DNA of 64,000 nt from Amycolatopsis palatopharyngis (GTDB lineage Bacteria > Actinomycetota > Actinomycetes > Mycobacteriales > Pseudonocardiaceae). A program made the translations under genes and the position numbers. A model generated the notes under the pieces. That model searched no databases. It had not been told where the DNA came from and saw nothing but the letters and a program-made list of their open reading frames with translations. Positions 50,726 to 60,298 of this stretch are shown here, piece after piece (the first letter of the stretch is position 1; each line of letters begins with the position of its first letter). The stretch is taken from the NCBI RefSeq assembly GCF_003385185.1, contig NZ_PQHZ01000003.1, positions 1 to 64,000 of the forward strand, written 5' to 3'.

Positions 50726-53041
50726 GTGGTGCGGCGTGCGCCCGACCACGACATCGACGAGGCGGCGCTCGCCACCGGTGAGCCCGAGAACGTGGCCGCC
50801 GGGCTCACCGGGGTGCTCGTGTCACTGCGGCGGAGCGGGCAGCAGATGGGATTCGCCCGCTCCGCCAGGACGCTCCCGCTGATCAACCAGCGGGACGGGT
50901 TCGACTGCCCGGGTTGCGCCTGGCCCGATCCGCCGGAGGCGGAGGGCGACCGGCGCAAGCAGGCGGAGTTCTGCGAGAACGGTGCGAAGGCGGTAGCGGA
51001 GGAGGCCACGAAGCGCCGGGTCGGCCCGGAGTTCTTCGCGCGGTTCTCCGTGACGGAGCTCGCGGCGAGGACCGACTACTGGCTCGGCCAGCAGGGCAGG
51101 CTGACGCAGCCGATGATCCTGCGTCCCGATGCCGAGCATTACCAGCCGATCAGCTGGGACGACGCGTTCGAGGTGATCGCCGCGGAGCTGGGCAGGCTGA
51201 GCGGTCCAGACGAGGCGGCGTTCTACACGTCCGGCCGGACCAGTAACGAGGCCGCGTTCCTGTACCAGCTCATGGTGCGCTGTTTCGGCACCAACAACCT
51301 GCCGGACTGCTCGAACATGTGCCACGAGTCCTCCGGCGCGGCGCTGACGGAGACGATCGGCATCGGTAAGGGTTCGGTCTCTCTGTCGGACGTGGAGAGC
51401 GCGGACCTGATCCTCGTGGTCGGCCAGAATCCGGGGACGAACCATCCGCGGATGCTCGCCTCACTGGAGAAGGTCAAGCGGAACGGCGGAAAGATCGTCG
51501 CCGTGAACCCACTGCCCGAGGCCGGGCTCCTGCGGTTCAAGAACCCGCAGAACGTCCGTGGGGTCATCGGTGGCGGAACACCACTGGCCGACGAGTTCGC
51601 GCAGATCCGCATCGGTGGCGACCTGGCCCTGTTCAAGGCCCTCACGGGACTCCTGCTGCAGGCCGAGGATCGAGAGCCCGGCTCCGTACTCGACCGGACG
51701 TTCATCGACGAGCACACGCATGGTTTCGCGGAGCTCGCCGAGCGGGCGCGCGACATCGACTGGGTCGCGACGGAGCTGGCGACCGGCCTCGGCCGCGAGC
51801 AGATCGAACGGATCGCGGCCATGCTCGCCGGCTCGCGGCGCACGATCGTCTGCTGGGCGATGGGTCTGACCCAGCACAGGGACGGCGTGGCCACCATCCG
51901 CGAGGTGGTCAACGTGCTCCTGCTTCGCGGCATGATCGGGAAGCCGGGCGCGGGCGTCTGCCCGGTTCGTGGCCACTCCAACGTGCAGGGCGACCGCACG
52001 ATGGGTGTGTGGGAGAAGATGCCCGATGAGTTCCTCGCGGCCCTGGAGAAAGAGTTCGGGGTGACGGTCCCGCGCGAGCACGGTTTGGACACCGTCGACA
52101 CGTTGCGGGCGATGAAGTCCGGCAAGGTCAAGGCCTTCGTCGCGGTGGGCGGCAACTTCGCGGCCGCGACGCCGGATTCCGCCGGCACCGAACGGGCCCT
52201 GCGGGGGTGCGATCTGACCGTGCAGGTGTCCACGAAACTCAACCGCTCACACGTCGTTCCCGGCCGGACCGCGCTGATCCTGCCCACGCTGGGGCGCACC
52301 GAACGTGACAGCCAGGCCACGGGCGAGCAGTTCGTCACGGTCGAGGATTCCATGTCGGTCGTCCATCGTTCGCGTGGACGACTCGAACCGGCCTCGGAGC
52401 ACCTGCTGTCGGAGGTCGCGATCGTGTCCCGGCTCGCGGGAAAGCTGTTCGGAGCGGGGCATCCCGTTCGATGGGCGGAGTTCGAACACGACTATGACCT
52501 GGTTCGCGAGCACATCGCGCACGTGGTGCCCGGATGCGCCGGGTACAACGAACGGGTGCGCGCGCCGGACGGATTCGTTCTGCCACACCCGCCCCGCGAC
52601 AGCCGCAGCTTTCCCACCGCGACGGGGAAGGCGAACTTCACCGTGAACGCGGCCGCACCGATCGCGGTCCCCGAGGGCAGGCTGCTGCTGCAGACGCTGC
52701 GCAGTCACGACCAGTACAACACCACCATCTACGGGCTCTCTGACAGGTACCGCGGAATCGAGGACGCCCGTCGGGTGGTGATGGTCAACGAAAACGACAT
52801 CGCGTCGCTGGGGTTCGCCGACGGTGACATCGTCGATCTGGTCTCGGAGTGGACCGGCGCGGACGGCGGGCGCGAAGAGCGGCGGGCCGAGCGGTTCCGG
52901 ATCGTCGGCTACCCGACTCCTCGCGGTTGCGCGGCCGCCTACTATCCGGAGGCGAATCCGTTGGTGCCACTCGATTCTGTCGCGACGGGATCAAACACGC
53001 CCGTGTCCAAGGCGATCGTCGTCCGGTTTGAACGGCGGTGA
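50726..53041 (+). CDS. FdhF/YdeP-family molybdopterin oxidoreductase (formate dehydrogenase-like)
   Basis: 771 residues from GTG 50726 (GAGAGGAAG upstream; the ORF before it lacks coding character). It has the FdhF/YdeP-type opening with Cys61, Cys64 and Cys83 (DGFDCPGCAW, FCENGAK), the SNMCHESSG segment near the cofactor, and a C-terminal molybdopterin dinucleotide-binding domain. Members of this family are often called formate dehydrogenase but many have no proven substrate. Here it follows, 74 bases later, a pathway that yields formate by two routes, so formate oxidation is a reasonable inference. Confidence 0.8.
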   Translation: MVRRAPDHDIDEAALATGEPENVAAGLTGVLVSLRRSGQQMGFARSARTLPLINQRDGFDCPGCAWPDPPEAEGDRRKQAEFCENGAKAVAEEATKRRVGPEFFARFSVTELAARTDYWLGQQGRLTQPMILRPDAEHYQPISWDDAFEVIAAELGRLSGPDEAAFYTSGRTSNEAAFLYQLMVRCFGTNNLPDCSNMCHESSGAALTETIGIGKGSVSLSDVESADLILVVGQNPGTNHPRMLASLEKVKRNGGKIVAVNPLPEAGLLRFKNPQNVRGVIGGGTPLADEFAQIRIGGDLALFKALTGLLLQAEDREPGSVLDRTFIDEHTHGFAELAERARDIDWVATELATGLGREQIERIAAMLAGSRRTIVCWAMGLTQHRDGVATIREVVNVLLLRGMIGKPGAGVCPVRGHSNVQGDRTMGVWEKMPDEFLAALEKEFGVTVPREHGLDTVDTLRAMKSGKVKAFVAVGGNFAAATPDSAGTERALRGCDLTVQVSTKLNRSHVVPGRTALILPTLGRTERDSQATGEQFVTVEDSMSVVHRSRGRLEPASEHLLSEVAIVSRLAGKLFGAGHPVRWAEFEHDYDLVREHIAHVVPGCAGYNERVRAPDGFVLPHPPRDSRSFPTATGKANFTVNAAAPIAVPEGRLLLQTLRSHDQYNTTIYGLSDRYRGIEDARRVVMVNENDIASLGFADGDIVDLVSEWTGADGGREERRAERFRIVGYPTPRGCAAAYYPEANPLVPLDSVATGSNTPVSKAIVVRFERR

Positions 53042-53064
53042 GTTCCCCGTTCCGGGCGTCCGCG

Positions 53065-53730
53065 TCAGATCAGTGCCCGGATCGCGCGCTCGAACCCCGC
53101 TACGTGCTCGCGGGTCAGGTCCGCCGCCTTCTCGGCGTCACCGTCGATGATCGCCGTGAGCAGTGGGATGTGCTCGTCGACGTGCCCGGCCATGCCGGAA
53201 AGGCGAGGTACGAAGACACACCAGATCCGGGTGGCCAGGTTGTCGTACCGGATGAGCGTGTCCTCCATGAACGGGTTGTGTACGCAGTGATAGATCGCCC
53301 TGTGCACGCTCAGATCCATCTTGAGCAGGTCCGCGTTGTCCTGGAGCCGCTCATCCGCGTCGAGTTGCTCCCGCAGCGCGGTCAGGACGCCTCGGTCGTC
53401 GTGGGTCGCCCGCTCGGCGGCCGCGGCGGTCGCCACCGGCTCGAGTGTGCGCCGCACCTCGGAGATGTGCGCGAGGTCGGAGATGTTGACGTCGGTCGCG
53501 AACGTCCCGCGCCGGGGAAACGCGACGACCAGCCGCTCGTTCTCCAGCCGCTTCAGGGCTTCCCGGATAGGGGTACGCCCGACACCGAGCGTGCTGCTCA
53601 GCCAGTCCTCGTTGATCGGCTCTCCAGGCTTGATCTCCAGCATGACAAGACGGTCGCGAATGGACATATAGGCACGCTCGGCCAGTGAAGGGCCCGCGTC
53701 CGGCATTTCGATGTTGACCTGTGTGCTCAC
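53065..53730 (-). CDS. GntR-family regulator, FadR/FCD type
   Basis: 221 residues from GTG 53730. The winged helix (about 14-80) includes INEDWLSSTLGVGRTPIREALKRLE, and the helical FCD ligand domain (about 90-215) has the metal-binding His residues (DLSVHRAIY and later HVDEH, REHV). It is divergent from the glyA-sox operon. The palindromic word ACTGATATACCAGT in the gap is typical of FCD-type operators and recurs before purU, so this protein probably controls both units. A glycine/serine or C1 intermediate could be the effector. Confidence 0.85.
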   Translation of the reverse strand: MSTQVNIEMPDAGPSLAERAYMSIRDRLVMLEIKPGEPINEDWLSSTLGVGRTPIREALKRLENERLVVAFPRRGTFATDVNISDLAHISEVRRTLEPVATAAAAERATHDDRGVLTALREQLDADERLQDNADLLKMDLSVHRAIYHCVHNPFMEDTLIRYDNLATRIWCVFVPRLSGMAGHVDEHIPLLTAIIDGDAEKAADLTREHVAGFERAIRALI

Positions 53731-53751
53731 CCGGCCTACCCTACATCGAAG

Positions 53752-53765
53752 ACTGATATACCAGT
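53752..53765. promoter_or_regulatory. operator of the GntR/FCD regulator at glyA
   Basis: ACTGATATACCAGT is nearly palindromic. Its reverse complement, ACTGGTATATCAGT, shares 12 consecutive bases with 61715-61726 upstream of purU. It lies 22 bases before the regulator start and 37 bases before the glyA start. Confidence 0.65.
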
Positions 53766-53801
53766 AATCGACCAGGTCCCTTATCGGAGAGTGAGCGGGA
53801 T

Positions 53802-55112
53802 ATGACCACGACGATCGACCAGCGGGACGACGTGTTGAGCCGTTCCCTGCGCGAGTACGACCCTGTGGTCGCCGCGGCGATCGACGACGAACTGGAACGC
53901 CAGCAGTCCACGCTGGAGATGATCGCGAGCGAGAACTTCGCCCCGGCCTCGGTGTTGCAGGCCCAGGGATCGGTACTGACGAACAAGTACGCCGAGGGTT
54001 ATCCGGGCAAGCGGTACTACGGCGGCTGCGAGCACGTCGATGTCATCGAGACCCTGGCGCTCGAGCGGATCAAGATGCTGTTCGGAGCGGGTTTCGCCAA
54101 TGTGCAGCCGCACTCCGGCGCGCAGGCGAACGCCGCCGCCATGGCCGCGCTGATCAAGCCGGGCGACAAGATCCTCGGCCTCTCGCTGGCGCACGGCGGG
54201 CATCTGACCCACGGAATGCGGATCAACTTCTCCGGCCTGCTGTACGACGTGGCCGCCTACGAGGTGTCCGCCGACGACTTCCGGGTCGACATGGACGAGG
54301 TCGCCCGCCTGGCCAGGCAGCACCGGCCGCGACTGATCATCGCGGGCTGGTCCGCCTACCCCCGCCGGCTCGACTTCGCCCGGTTCCGCGAGATCGCGGA
54401 CGAGGTCGGGGCCTATTTGATGGTCGACATGGCGCACTTCGCCGGTCTCGTCGCCGCGGGCCTGCACCCGTCTCCGGTGCCGCACGCACACGTCACGACC
54501 ACCACGACCCACAAGACGCTCGGCGGTCCGCGCGGCGGGGTGATCCTCACCGACGACCAGGCGCTGGCGAAGAAGGTCAACTCGGCGGTGTTCCCCGGCC
54601 AGCAGGGCGGCCCGCTGGAGCACGTGATCGCGGCCAAGGCCGTGGCGTTCAAGATGGCCGCGGAACCGGAGTTCCGCGAACGCCAGCAACGCACCCTCGA
54701 AGGCGCGCGCATCATCGCGGAGCGCCTGATGGGCACTGACACCGGCGAGGCCGGGATTTCCGTGCTCACCGGTGGCACGGATGTCCACCTGGTGCTCGCG
54801 GACCTGCGTGACTCCGAACTCGACGGCAAGCAGGCCGAGGACCGGCTGCACTCGATCGGGATCACGGTCAACCGCAACGCCGTCCCGTTCGATCCGCGTC
54901 CGCCGATGGTGACCTCCGGCATCAGGATCGGCACACCCGCGCTGGCGACCCGCGGGTTCGGCGCCGACGAGTTCCGCGAGGTCGCCGACATCATCGCCGC
55001 AGCCTTGGTGCCCTCGTTCGACGACGAGGTCGCCGACTCCCTCCGGGCCCGTGTAGCGGACCTCGCCCACCGCTTCCCGCTCTACCCGCACCTGCAGGAG
55101 GTGTCGCGATGA
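53802..55112 (+). CDS. glyA: serine hydroxymethyltransferase
   Basis: 436 residues. GlyA features are [35 protein letters not shown] near 44-78 and the PLP-lysine segment [14 protein letters not shown]. It joins glycine and the methylene-THF formed by sarcosine oxidase into serine, which SdaA then deaminates. It is the first gene of glyA-soxBDAG, with its stop overlapping soxB (ATGA). A housekeeping copy would be expected elsewhere in the genome. Confidence 0.93.
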   Translation: MTTTIDQRDDVLSRSLREYDPVVAAAIDDELERQQSTLEMIASENFAPASVLQAQGSVLTNKYAEGYPGKRYYGGCEHVDVIETLALERIKMLFGAGFANVQPHSGAQANAAAMAALIKPGDKILGLSLAHGGHLTHGMRINFSGLLYDVAAYEVSADDFRVDMDEVARLARQHRPRLIIAGWSAYPRRLDFARFREIADEVGAYLMVDMAHFAGLVAAGLHPSPVPHAHVTTTTTHKTLGGPRGGVILTDDQALAKKVNSAVFPGQQGGPLEHVIAAKAVAFKMAAEPEFRERQQRTLEGARIIAERLMGTDTGEAGISVLTGGTDVHLVLADLRDSELDGKQAEDRLHSIGITVNRNAVPFDPRPPMVTSGIRIGTPALATRGFGADEFREVADIIAAALVPSFDDEVADSLRARVADLAHRFPLYPHLQEVSR

Positions 55113-56350
55113 CCGAGACCGCAACCACCGCCCCCGGTGCGCACCTGCCGGACCACCCGTCGTTCCTCTGGGACAACCCCGATCCCGCCGACTCCTACGA
55201 CGTGGTCATCGTCGGCGGCGGCGGGCACGGTCTCGCGACGGCCTACTACCTCGCGAAGGTCCACGGGATCACCAACGTCGCGGTCCTGGAGAAGGGCTGG
55301 CTGGCCGGCGGAAACATGGCCCGCAACACCACCATCATCCGGTCCAACTACCTGTGGGACGAGAGTTCCGGCATCTACGAGCACTCCCTGAAACTCTGGG
55401 AAACCCTCGAGGAGGAGCTGGAGTACCCGATCCTGTTCGACCAGCGGGGCGTGCTGAACCTGGCACACAGCCTGCAGGACGTCCGCGACAGCGTGCGCCG
55501 GGTGAACGCCAACCGCCTCAACGGCATCGACGCCGAGTGGGTGGATGCCAAGCAGGTCAAGGAGATCTGCCCGATCGTCAACATCTCGTCCGACGTGCGG
55601 TACCCGGTCATGGGCGCCACGTTCCAGCCGAGGGCGGGCATCGCCAAACATGACTACGTCGCGTGGGGATACGCCAGTGCCGCGGCCCGGCTCGGCGTCG
55701 ATCTGATCCAGAACTGCGAGGTCACCGGGATCGACACCGCGAACGGAAAGGTCACCGGGCTGCGGACGACCCGGGGCCGCATCGCGGCGGGCAAGGTGGC
55801 GCTGTGCGCGGCAGGGCACTCCTCGGTGCTCGGCGAGATGGTGGGCCTCGAGTTGCCGGTGGTGTCGCACCCGTTGCAGGCCCTGGTGTCGGAGCTGTTG
55901 GAGCCGGTGCACCCGACGGTCGTGATGTCGAACGCGGTGCACGTCTACGTGTCCCAGGCACACAAGGGCGAACTCGTGATGGGCGCGGGTATCGACAGCT
56001 ACAACGGGTACGGCCAGCGCGGCTCCTTCCACATCATCGAACAGCAGATGGCCGCCGCGCTCGAACTGTTCCCGATCTTCGCCAGGGCGCATCTGCTGCG
56101 GACCTGGGCGGGCATCGTCGACGTGAGCCCGGACGCCTCACCGATCGTCGGGCTGACGCCGGTCGACGGGCTGTACCTCAACTGCGGTTGGGGGACCGGC
56201 GGATTCAAGGCCACGCCCGGGGTGGGGGACTGCTTCGCGCACACCGTCGCGACGAACAAGCCGCATCCCTTCAACGAGCCGTTCACCCTCGAGCGGTTCA
56301 CCACCGGAGCCCTCGTCGACGAACACGGCGCGGCAGCCGTCGCGCACTGA
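55109..56350 (+). CDS. soxB: sarcosine oxidase, beta subunit
   Basis: 413 residues. FAD-binding motif [22 protein letters not shown] near 30-52 and the DAO-type fold with [12 protein letters not shown] near the C-terminus. In the heterotetramer it holds FAD and covalent FMN and oxidises sarcosine. The start overlaps the glyA stop; soxD follows after 31 bases. Confidence 0.93.
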   Translation: MTETATTAPGAHLPDHPSFLWDNPDPADSYDVVIVGGGGHGLATAYYLAKVHGITNVAVLEKGWLAGGNMARNTTIIRSNYLWDESSGIYEHSLKLWETLEEELEYPILFDQRGVLNLAHSLQDVRDSVRRVNANRLNGIDAEWVDAKQVKEICPIVNISSDVRYPVMGATFQPRAGIAKHDYVAWGYASAAARLGVDLIQNCEVTGIDTANGKVTGLRTTRGRIAAGKVALCAAGHSSVLGEMVGLELPVVSHPLQALVSELLEPVHPTVVMSNAVHVYVSQAHKGELVMGAGIDSYNGYGQRGSFHIIEQQMAAALELFPIFARAHLLRTWAGIVDVSPDASPIVGLTPVDGLYLNCGWGTGGFKATPGVGDCFAHTVATNKPHPFNEPFTLERFTTGALVDEHGAAAVAH

Positions 56351-56381
56351 TCAGCCTTCCGCGTCCTTCACAGGAGTTCTC

Positions 56382-56660
56382 ATGCAACTCATCCCATGTC
56401 CGTGGTGCGGGCCTCGTGAGGAAATCGAGTTCCACCACGGCGGCCAGGCACACGTGGCCTATCCCGAGGACCCGTCGGCCTTGTCCGACGCGGAGTGGGC
56501 CAAGTACGTCTTCTTCCGCGACAACCCGCGTGGGCCGTTCGCGGAGCGCTGGAGTCATGCGGCCGGGTGCCGGCGTTGGTTCAACGCGGTCCGCGACACC
56601 AGCACACACGAACTCCTTGCTGTCTACCGTATCGACGAGCCGAGGCCGGTGATCTCATGA
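56382..56660 (+). CDS. soxD: sarcosine oxidase, delta subunit
   Basis: 92 residues. A small zinc protein with Cys6 and Cys9 (CPWCG) and a later His/Cys pair (SHAAGCRRW), matching the SoxD family, including the FFRDNPRGPFAERW segment. Its stop overlaps the soxA start (ATGA). Confidence 0.93.
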   Translation: MQLIPCPWCGPREEIEFHHGGQAHVAYPEDPSALSDAEWAKYVFFRDNPRGPFAERWSHAAGCRRWFNAVRDTSTHELLAVYRIDEPRPVIS

Positions 56661-59527
56661 GCGCGGACTTCCGGCTGCCCGGCGGCGGCCTGATCGACCG
56701 GGACGAGGAACTGCACTTCACCTTCGACGGGCAGGCCCTGACCGGGTATCGCGGTGACACGCTCGCGTCCGCGTTGCTGGCGAATGGCGTGCACCAGGTC
56801 GCGACGAGCATCAAGTACGGCAGGCCCCGCGGGATCATGGCGGCGGGCGCCGAGGAGGCCAACGCACTGGTCCAGATCGACGAACCATTCCCCGAGCCCA
56901 TGATCACCGCGACGACCGTCGAGCTCTACGACGGGCTCGTGGCACACGGTCTGCCCGGGCAGGGCAGCCTCGCCGACCGGCCCGACCCGGCGCGCTACGA
57001 CGCCAAACACGTGCACTGTGACGTGCTGGTCGTCGGGGCGGGACCGGCTGGACTCACAGCCGCGCTCGCCGCTGCCCGCAGTGGCGCCAGGGTCGTCCTC
57101 GTCGACGACCAGAACCAGGCCGGTGGGTCACTGCTGGGCTCGGACGAGTACCTCGGCGAACGGCAGTCCTCGGCATGGGTGGAGGACATCGTCTCCGAGC
57201 TCCGCAGCACCCCCGACGTGCTGGTACTGCAACGCACCACCGCGTTCGGTGCCTATGACGACGGCTTCGTGCTGGCGCTGCAGCGGCGTACCGACCACCG
57301 GGGCGCCTCGGCGCCGGAAACCGTCGCCCGCCAACGCGTGTGGCGCATCCGTACCAAACAGACCGTGATCGCGACGGGCGCGCACGAGCGTCCCGTGGCC
57401 TTCGCGGACAACGACCGTCCCGGGATCATGCTCGCCGGTGCGGCTCGCACCTACCTGCACCGCTACGGTGTCGTGCCGGGCAGGCGCGCCGTGGTGTTCA
57501 CGACCAACGACAGCGCCTACACAGCGGCGATCGAACTGGCCGAAGCCGGTGTCGACATCGCCGCTGTCGCCGACGCGCGCGACCGGCCCCCGGCCGGTCT
57601 GGCCGCGGAGTGCGCCGCACGGGGTATCGACGTGCGAGCAGGACACGTCGTAACCGGCACCGAGGGCGGCAGCAGGGTGTCCGCCGCGCACGTTTCGGCG
57701 CTCGAGGGCGAAGGGACCGGGCCCGCCGACGTGATCGACTGCGACGTGCTGCTGGTCTCCGGGGGATGGAACCCGGTCGTGCACCTGTTCAGCCAGGCGC
57801 GGGGAACGTTGCGCTACGCCCCCGAGATCGGCGCCTACGTGCCCGGCGACCCGCTGCCGGCGACGCGAGTCGCCGGTTCGGCGAACGGAGCGTTCGACCT
57901 GGAGACATGCGTGCTGCAGGGCCGGGAATCGGGCCGGACCGCGGCGACGGCGGCCGGCTTCCGCCCTGCCGCGGGCTGTCCCCTGCCCGAGTGCGACGCG
58001 CGCCCCGCGGAAGCGCCGCCTGTGGTGATGTGGCTGGTCCCGGCAGGCAGGACCGGAGCCAGGCACGAGGCGGACACGCGGTTCGTCGACCTCCAGCGCG
58101 ACGCGACGGTGTCCGACGTCCTGCGTGCCACCGGCGCCGGCTTGCGCTCCCTGGAGCACATCAAGCGCTACACCACCATCGGTACGGCACACGACCAGGG
58201 AAAGACGTCGGGTCTGATCGCCGCGGGCATCGTCGCCGAGGCTCTCGGAGTCGACCTGGCCGAGCAGCGCCCCACGACCTACCGGCCGCCCTACACCTCG
58301 GTGCCCTTCGCGGCGCTGGCCGGACGCGACCGCGGCGAGCTGCACGATCCCGTGCGGACCACCTCGATCCATTCCTGGCATGTGGCCCACGGTGCGGAGT
58401 TCGAGGACGTCGGGCAGTGGAAGCGACCCTGGTACTACCCGCTTCCCGGGGAGGACATGGACACCGCGGTACTGCGGGAGTGCCGCGCCGCGCGCGAGAG
58501 CGTGGCGCTGATGGACGGCTCGACGCTGGGCAAGATCGACGTGCAGGGCGCTGACTCCGGCGAGTTCCTGAACATGCTCTACACGAACATGATGAGCAAC
58601 CTCAAGGTCGGCCGGATCCGTTATGGGCTCATGTGCGGTGTCGACGGCATGGTCATCGACGACGGCACGGTGATCCGGCTCGCCGAGGACCGATTCCTGA
58701 TCACCACCACCACCGGCAACGCGGCGAAGATTCTGGAGTGGATGGAGGAGTGGCTGCAGACGGAATGGCCGCACCTCGACGTGTTCCTCACCTCGGTCAC
58801 GGAGCACTGGGCCACCGTGCCACTGGTCGGCCCGCGCTCCCGTGACGTGCTGGGTGCTCTGGCACCAGAACTGGACGTGTCCAACGAGGCGTTTGGTTTC
58901 ATGGACTGGCGGGACGCGACGGTGGCCGGAATTCCCGCCAGGGTGTGCCGGATCAGTTTCTCCGGCGAGCTGGCCTACGAGATCAACGTCGACGCCTGGC
59001 ACGGCCTCGCACTGTGGGAAGCGTTGATGGCGGCCGGTGAACGGTACGGGATCACGCCGTACGGCACGGAGACGATGCACGTACTGCGGGCCGAGAAGGG
59101 CTACCCGATCATCGGCCAGGACACCGACGCGACGGTGACCCCGCAGGACCTCGGCATGTTCTGGGCGGTGTCGAAGAAGAAGATCGACTTTCTCGGGAAG
59201 CGTTCCTTCTCCAGGGCCGAGAACCAGCGGCCCGACCGCAAGCAGTTCGTCGGTCTGTTGCCCGCCGATCCCACGGTCCGGCTCCCCGAGGGGGCGCAGA
59301 TCATCGAGTCCGATCACATACCGGAGCCACCTGTCCGGATGCTCGGACACGTGACATCCAGTTACAACAGCGCCGCGCTGGATCGCACGTTCGCCCTGGC
59401 TGTCCTGAGGTCCGGCCGCGAACGTATCGGCGAGACGCTGTTCGTGCCGCTGGGCGAGTCGGTCGTGCCGGTCACCGTGACCGAATCCGTGCTGTTCGAC
59501 AAGGAGGGAGCCCGCCGTGACGGTTGA
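56657..59527 (+). CDS. soxA: sarcosine oxidase, alpha subunit
   Basis: 956 residues from ATG 56657. An N-terminal 2Fe-2S-like fold without its cysteines is followed by a dinucleotide-binding domain (VLVVGAGPAGLTAALAAARSG near 125-145) and a C-terminal GcvT-type folate domain (about 575-950) that transfers the methyl carbon to THF as methylene-THF. Length and order are those of the corynebacterial enzyme. It overlaps soxG by 11 bases. Confidence 0.93.
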   Translation: MSADFRLPGGGLIDRDEELHFTFDGQALTGYRGDTLASALLANGVHQVATSIKYGRPRGIMAAGAEEANALVQIDEPFPEPMITATTVELYDGLVAHGLPGQGSLADRPDPARYDAKHVHCDVLVVGAGPAGLTAALAAARSGARVVLVDDQNQAGGSLLGSDEYLGERQSSAWVEDIVSELRSTPDVLVLQRTTAFGAYDDGFVLALQRRTDHRGASAPETVARQRVWRIRTKQTVIATGAHERPVAFADNDRPGIMLAGAARTYLHRYGVVPGRRAVVFTTNDSAYTAAIELAEAGVDIAAVADARDRPPAGLAAECAARGIDVRAGHVVTGTEGGSRVSAAHVSALEGEGTGPADVIDCDVLLVSGGWNPVVHLFSQARGTLRYAPEIGAYVPGDPLPATRVAGSANGAFDLETCVLQGRESGRTAATAAGFRPAAGCPLPECDARPAEAPPVVMWLVPAGRTGARHEADTRFVDLQRDATVSDVLRATGAGLRSLEHIKRYTTIGTAHDQGKTSGLIAAGIVAEALGVDLAEQRPTTYRPPYTSVPFAALAGRDRGELHDPVRTTSIHSWHVAHGAEFEDVGQWKRPWYYPLPGEDMDTAVLRECRAARESVALMDGSTLGKIDVQGADSGEFLNMLYTNMMSNLKVGRIRYGLMCGVDGMVIDDGTVIRLAEDRFLITTTTGNAAKILEWMEEWLQTEWPHLDVFLTSVTEHWATVPLVGPRSRDVLGALAPELDVSNEAFGFMDWRDATVAGIPARVCRISFSGELAYEINVDAWHGLALWEALMAAGERYGITPYGTETMHVLRAEKGYPIIGQDTDATVTPQDLGMFWAVSKKKIDFLGKRSFSRAENQRPDRKQFVGLLPADPTVRLPEGAQIIESDHIPEPPVRMLGHVTSSYNSAALDRTFALAVLRSGRERIGETLFVPLGESVVPVTVTESVLFDKEGARRDG

Positions 59528-60122
59528 CACCACGACCCCGCACAGCCCACTGGAGGCGTGGAGTGACCGGCTGGCCCGGCTCGCTCCGGGAGCGCGGGCG
59601 GTCGAACAGCCCTTCTTGACTCAGCTCACCCTGCGTGTCACCGACAGCGCGGCGGCTTCCGCCGTCGGCGATGCGCTCGGTGTGTCCCTTCCCGCCGCCC
59701 CGTGCACGTTCACGGCAGGAGCGGGCCCGTACGGGGAACTCGGGGTTCTGTGGATGGGGCCGGACGAGTACCTGGTGCTCGGTCGTCCCGGAAGCCAGGT
59801 CGACCTGGAGGACGCCCTGCGAGCCGCACTCTCGGGGTCCCGTGGCGCGGTGACCGACGTGTCCGCACAGCGCACCACGATCACCCTGGCCGGGCCGCGG
59901 AGTCGTGACGTCCTGGCGCACGGGTGCTCGATCGACCTGCACCCCTCGGCGGCCCCTACCGGCACCTGTGTGCAGACGATGCTCGCCAGAGCCGGGGTGG
60001 TGTTGCTGGTGGACGACACCGATCGCGACCAGTTCACCCTGCTGGTCCGCTCGTCGTTCGCGGAGTACCTCGCGGCGTGGCTGGTCGATGCGAGTGTGGA
60101 GTACCGGGAGTGGGCGACATGA
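59517..60122 (+). CDS. soxG: sarcosine oxidase, gamma subunit
   Basis: 201 residues from GTG 59517, inside the end of soxA. It has the compact GcvT-like fold of SoxG, with GELGVLWMGPDEYLVL near 78-93 and DVSAQRTTITLAGPRSRDVL near 115-134. It completes the four-subunit enzyme. Confidence 0.9.
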   Translation: MTVDTTTPHSPLEAWSDRLARLAPGARAVEQPFLTQLTLRVTDSAAASAVGDALGVSLPAAPCTFTAGAGPYGELGVLWMGPDEYLVLGRPGSQVDLEDALRAALSGSRGAVTDVSAQRTTITLAGPRSRDVLAHGCSIDLHPSAAPTGTCVQTMLARAGVVLLVDDTDRDQFTLLVRSSFAEYLAAWLVDASVEYREWAT

Positions 60123-60298
60123 GCCTGACAGACAGTTCTGGGACTGAAGCGACGAGCGCAGATCGCCCACGTGAACGCGCGTTCGGCGAAGCCCCGCGAT
60201 GGCGGCGGCGGGGCGCGGAGCAGCGAAAATTCACCCTCAACGTCAAGTCTGAGCCCCGTCGACGTCATCGCGGTCGCGCGTTGGAAAACAAATGTTGA
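60119..60298 (+). CDS. possible 59-aa basic protein bridging soxG and sdaA
   Basis: An open frame beginning [19 protein letters not shown] overlaps the soxG stop (ATGA), and its stop overlaps the sdaA start (ATGTTGA). The product would be rich in Arg/Lys at its C-terminus and has no recognised domain. It may be a genuine peptide, a device that couples sdaA translation to the sox genes, or chance, since GC-rich DNA often stays open. Confidence 0.3.
   Translation: MSLTDSSGTEATSADRPRERAFGEAPRWRRRGAEQRKFTLNVKSEPRRRHRGRALENKC

Noticed and set aside
53731..53801. Glycine riboswitch before glyA-sox
   Set aside because: The gap is only 71 bases, too short, and is accounted for by the GntR operator and start sites.
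27261..60122. Glycine cleavage system (gcvT) genes
   Set aside because: The GcvT-like domains are parts of DMGO, SoxA/SoxG or a DmdA-like protein; no gcvP, gcvH or lpd is nearby.
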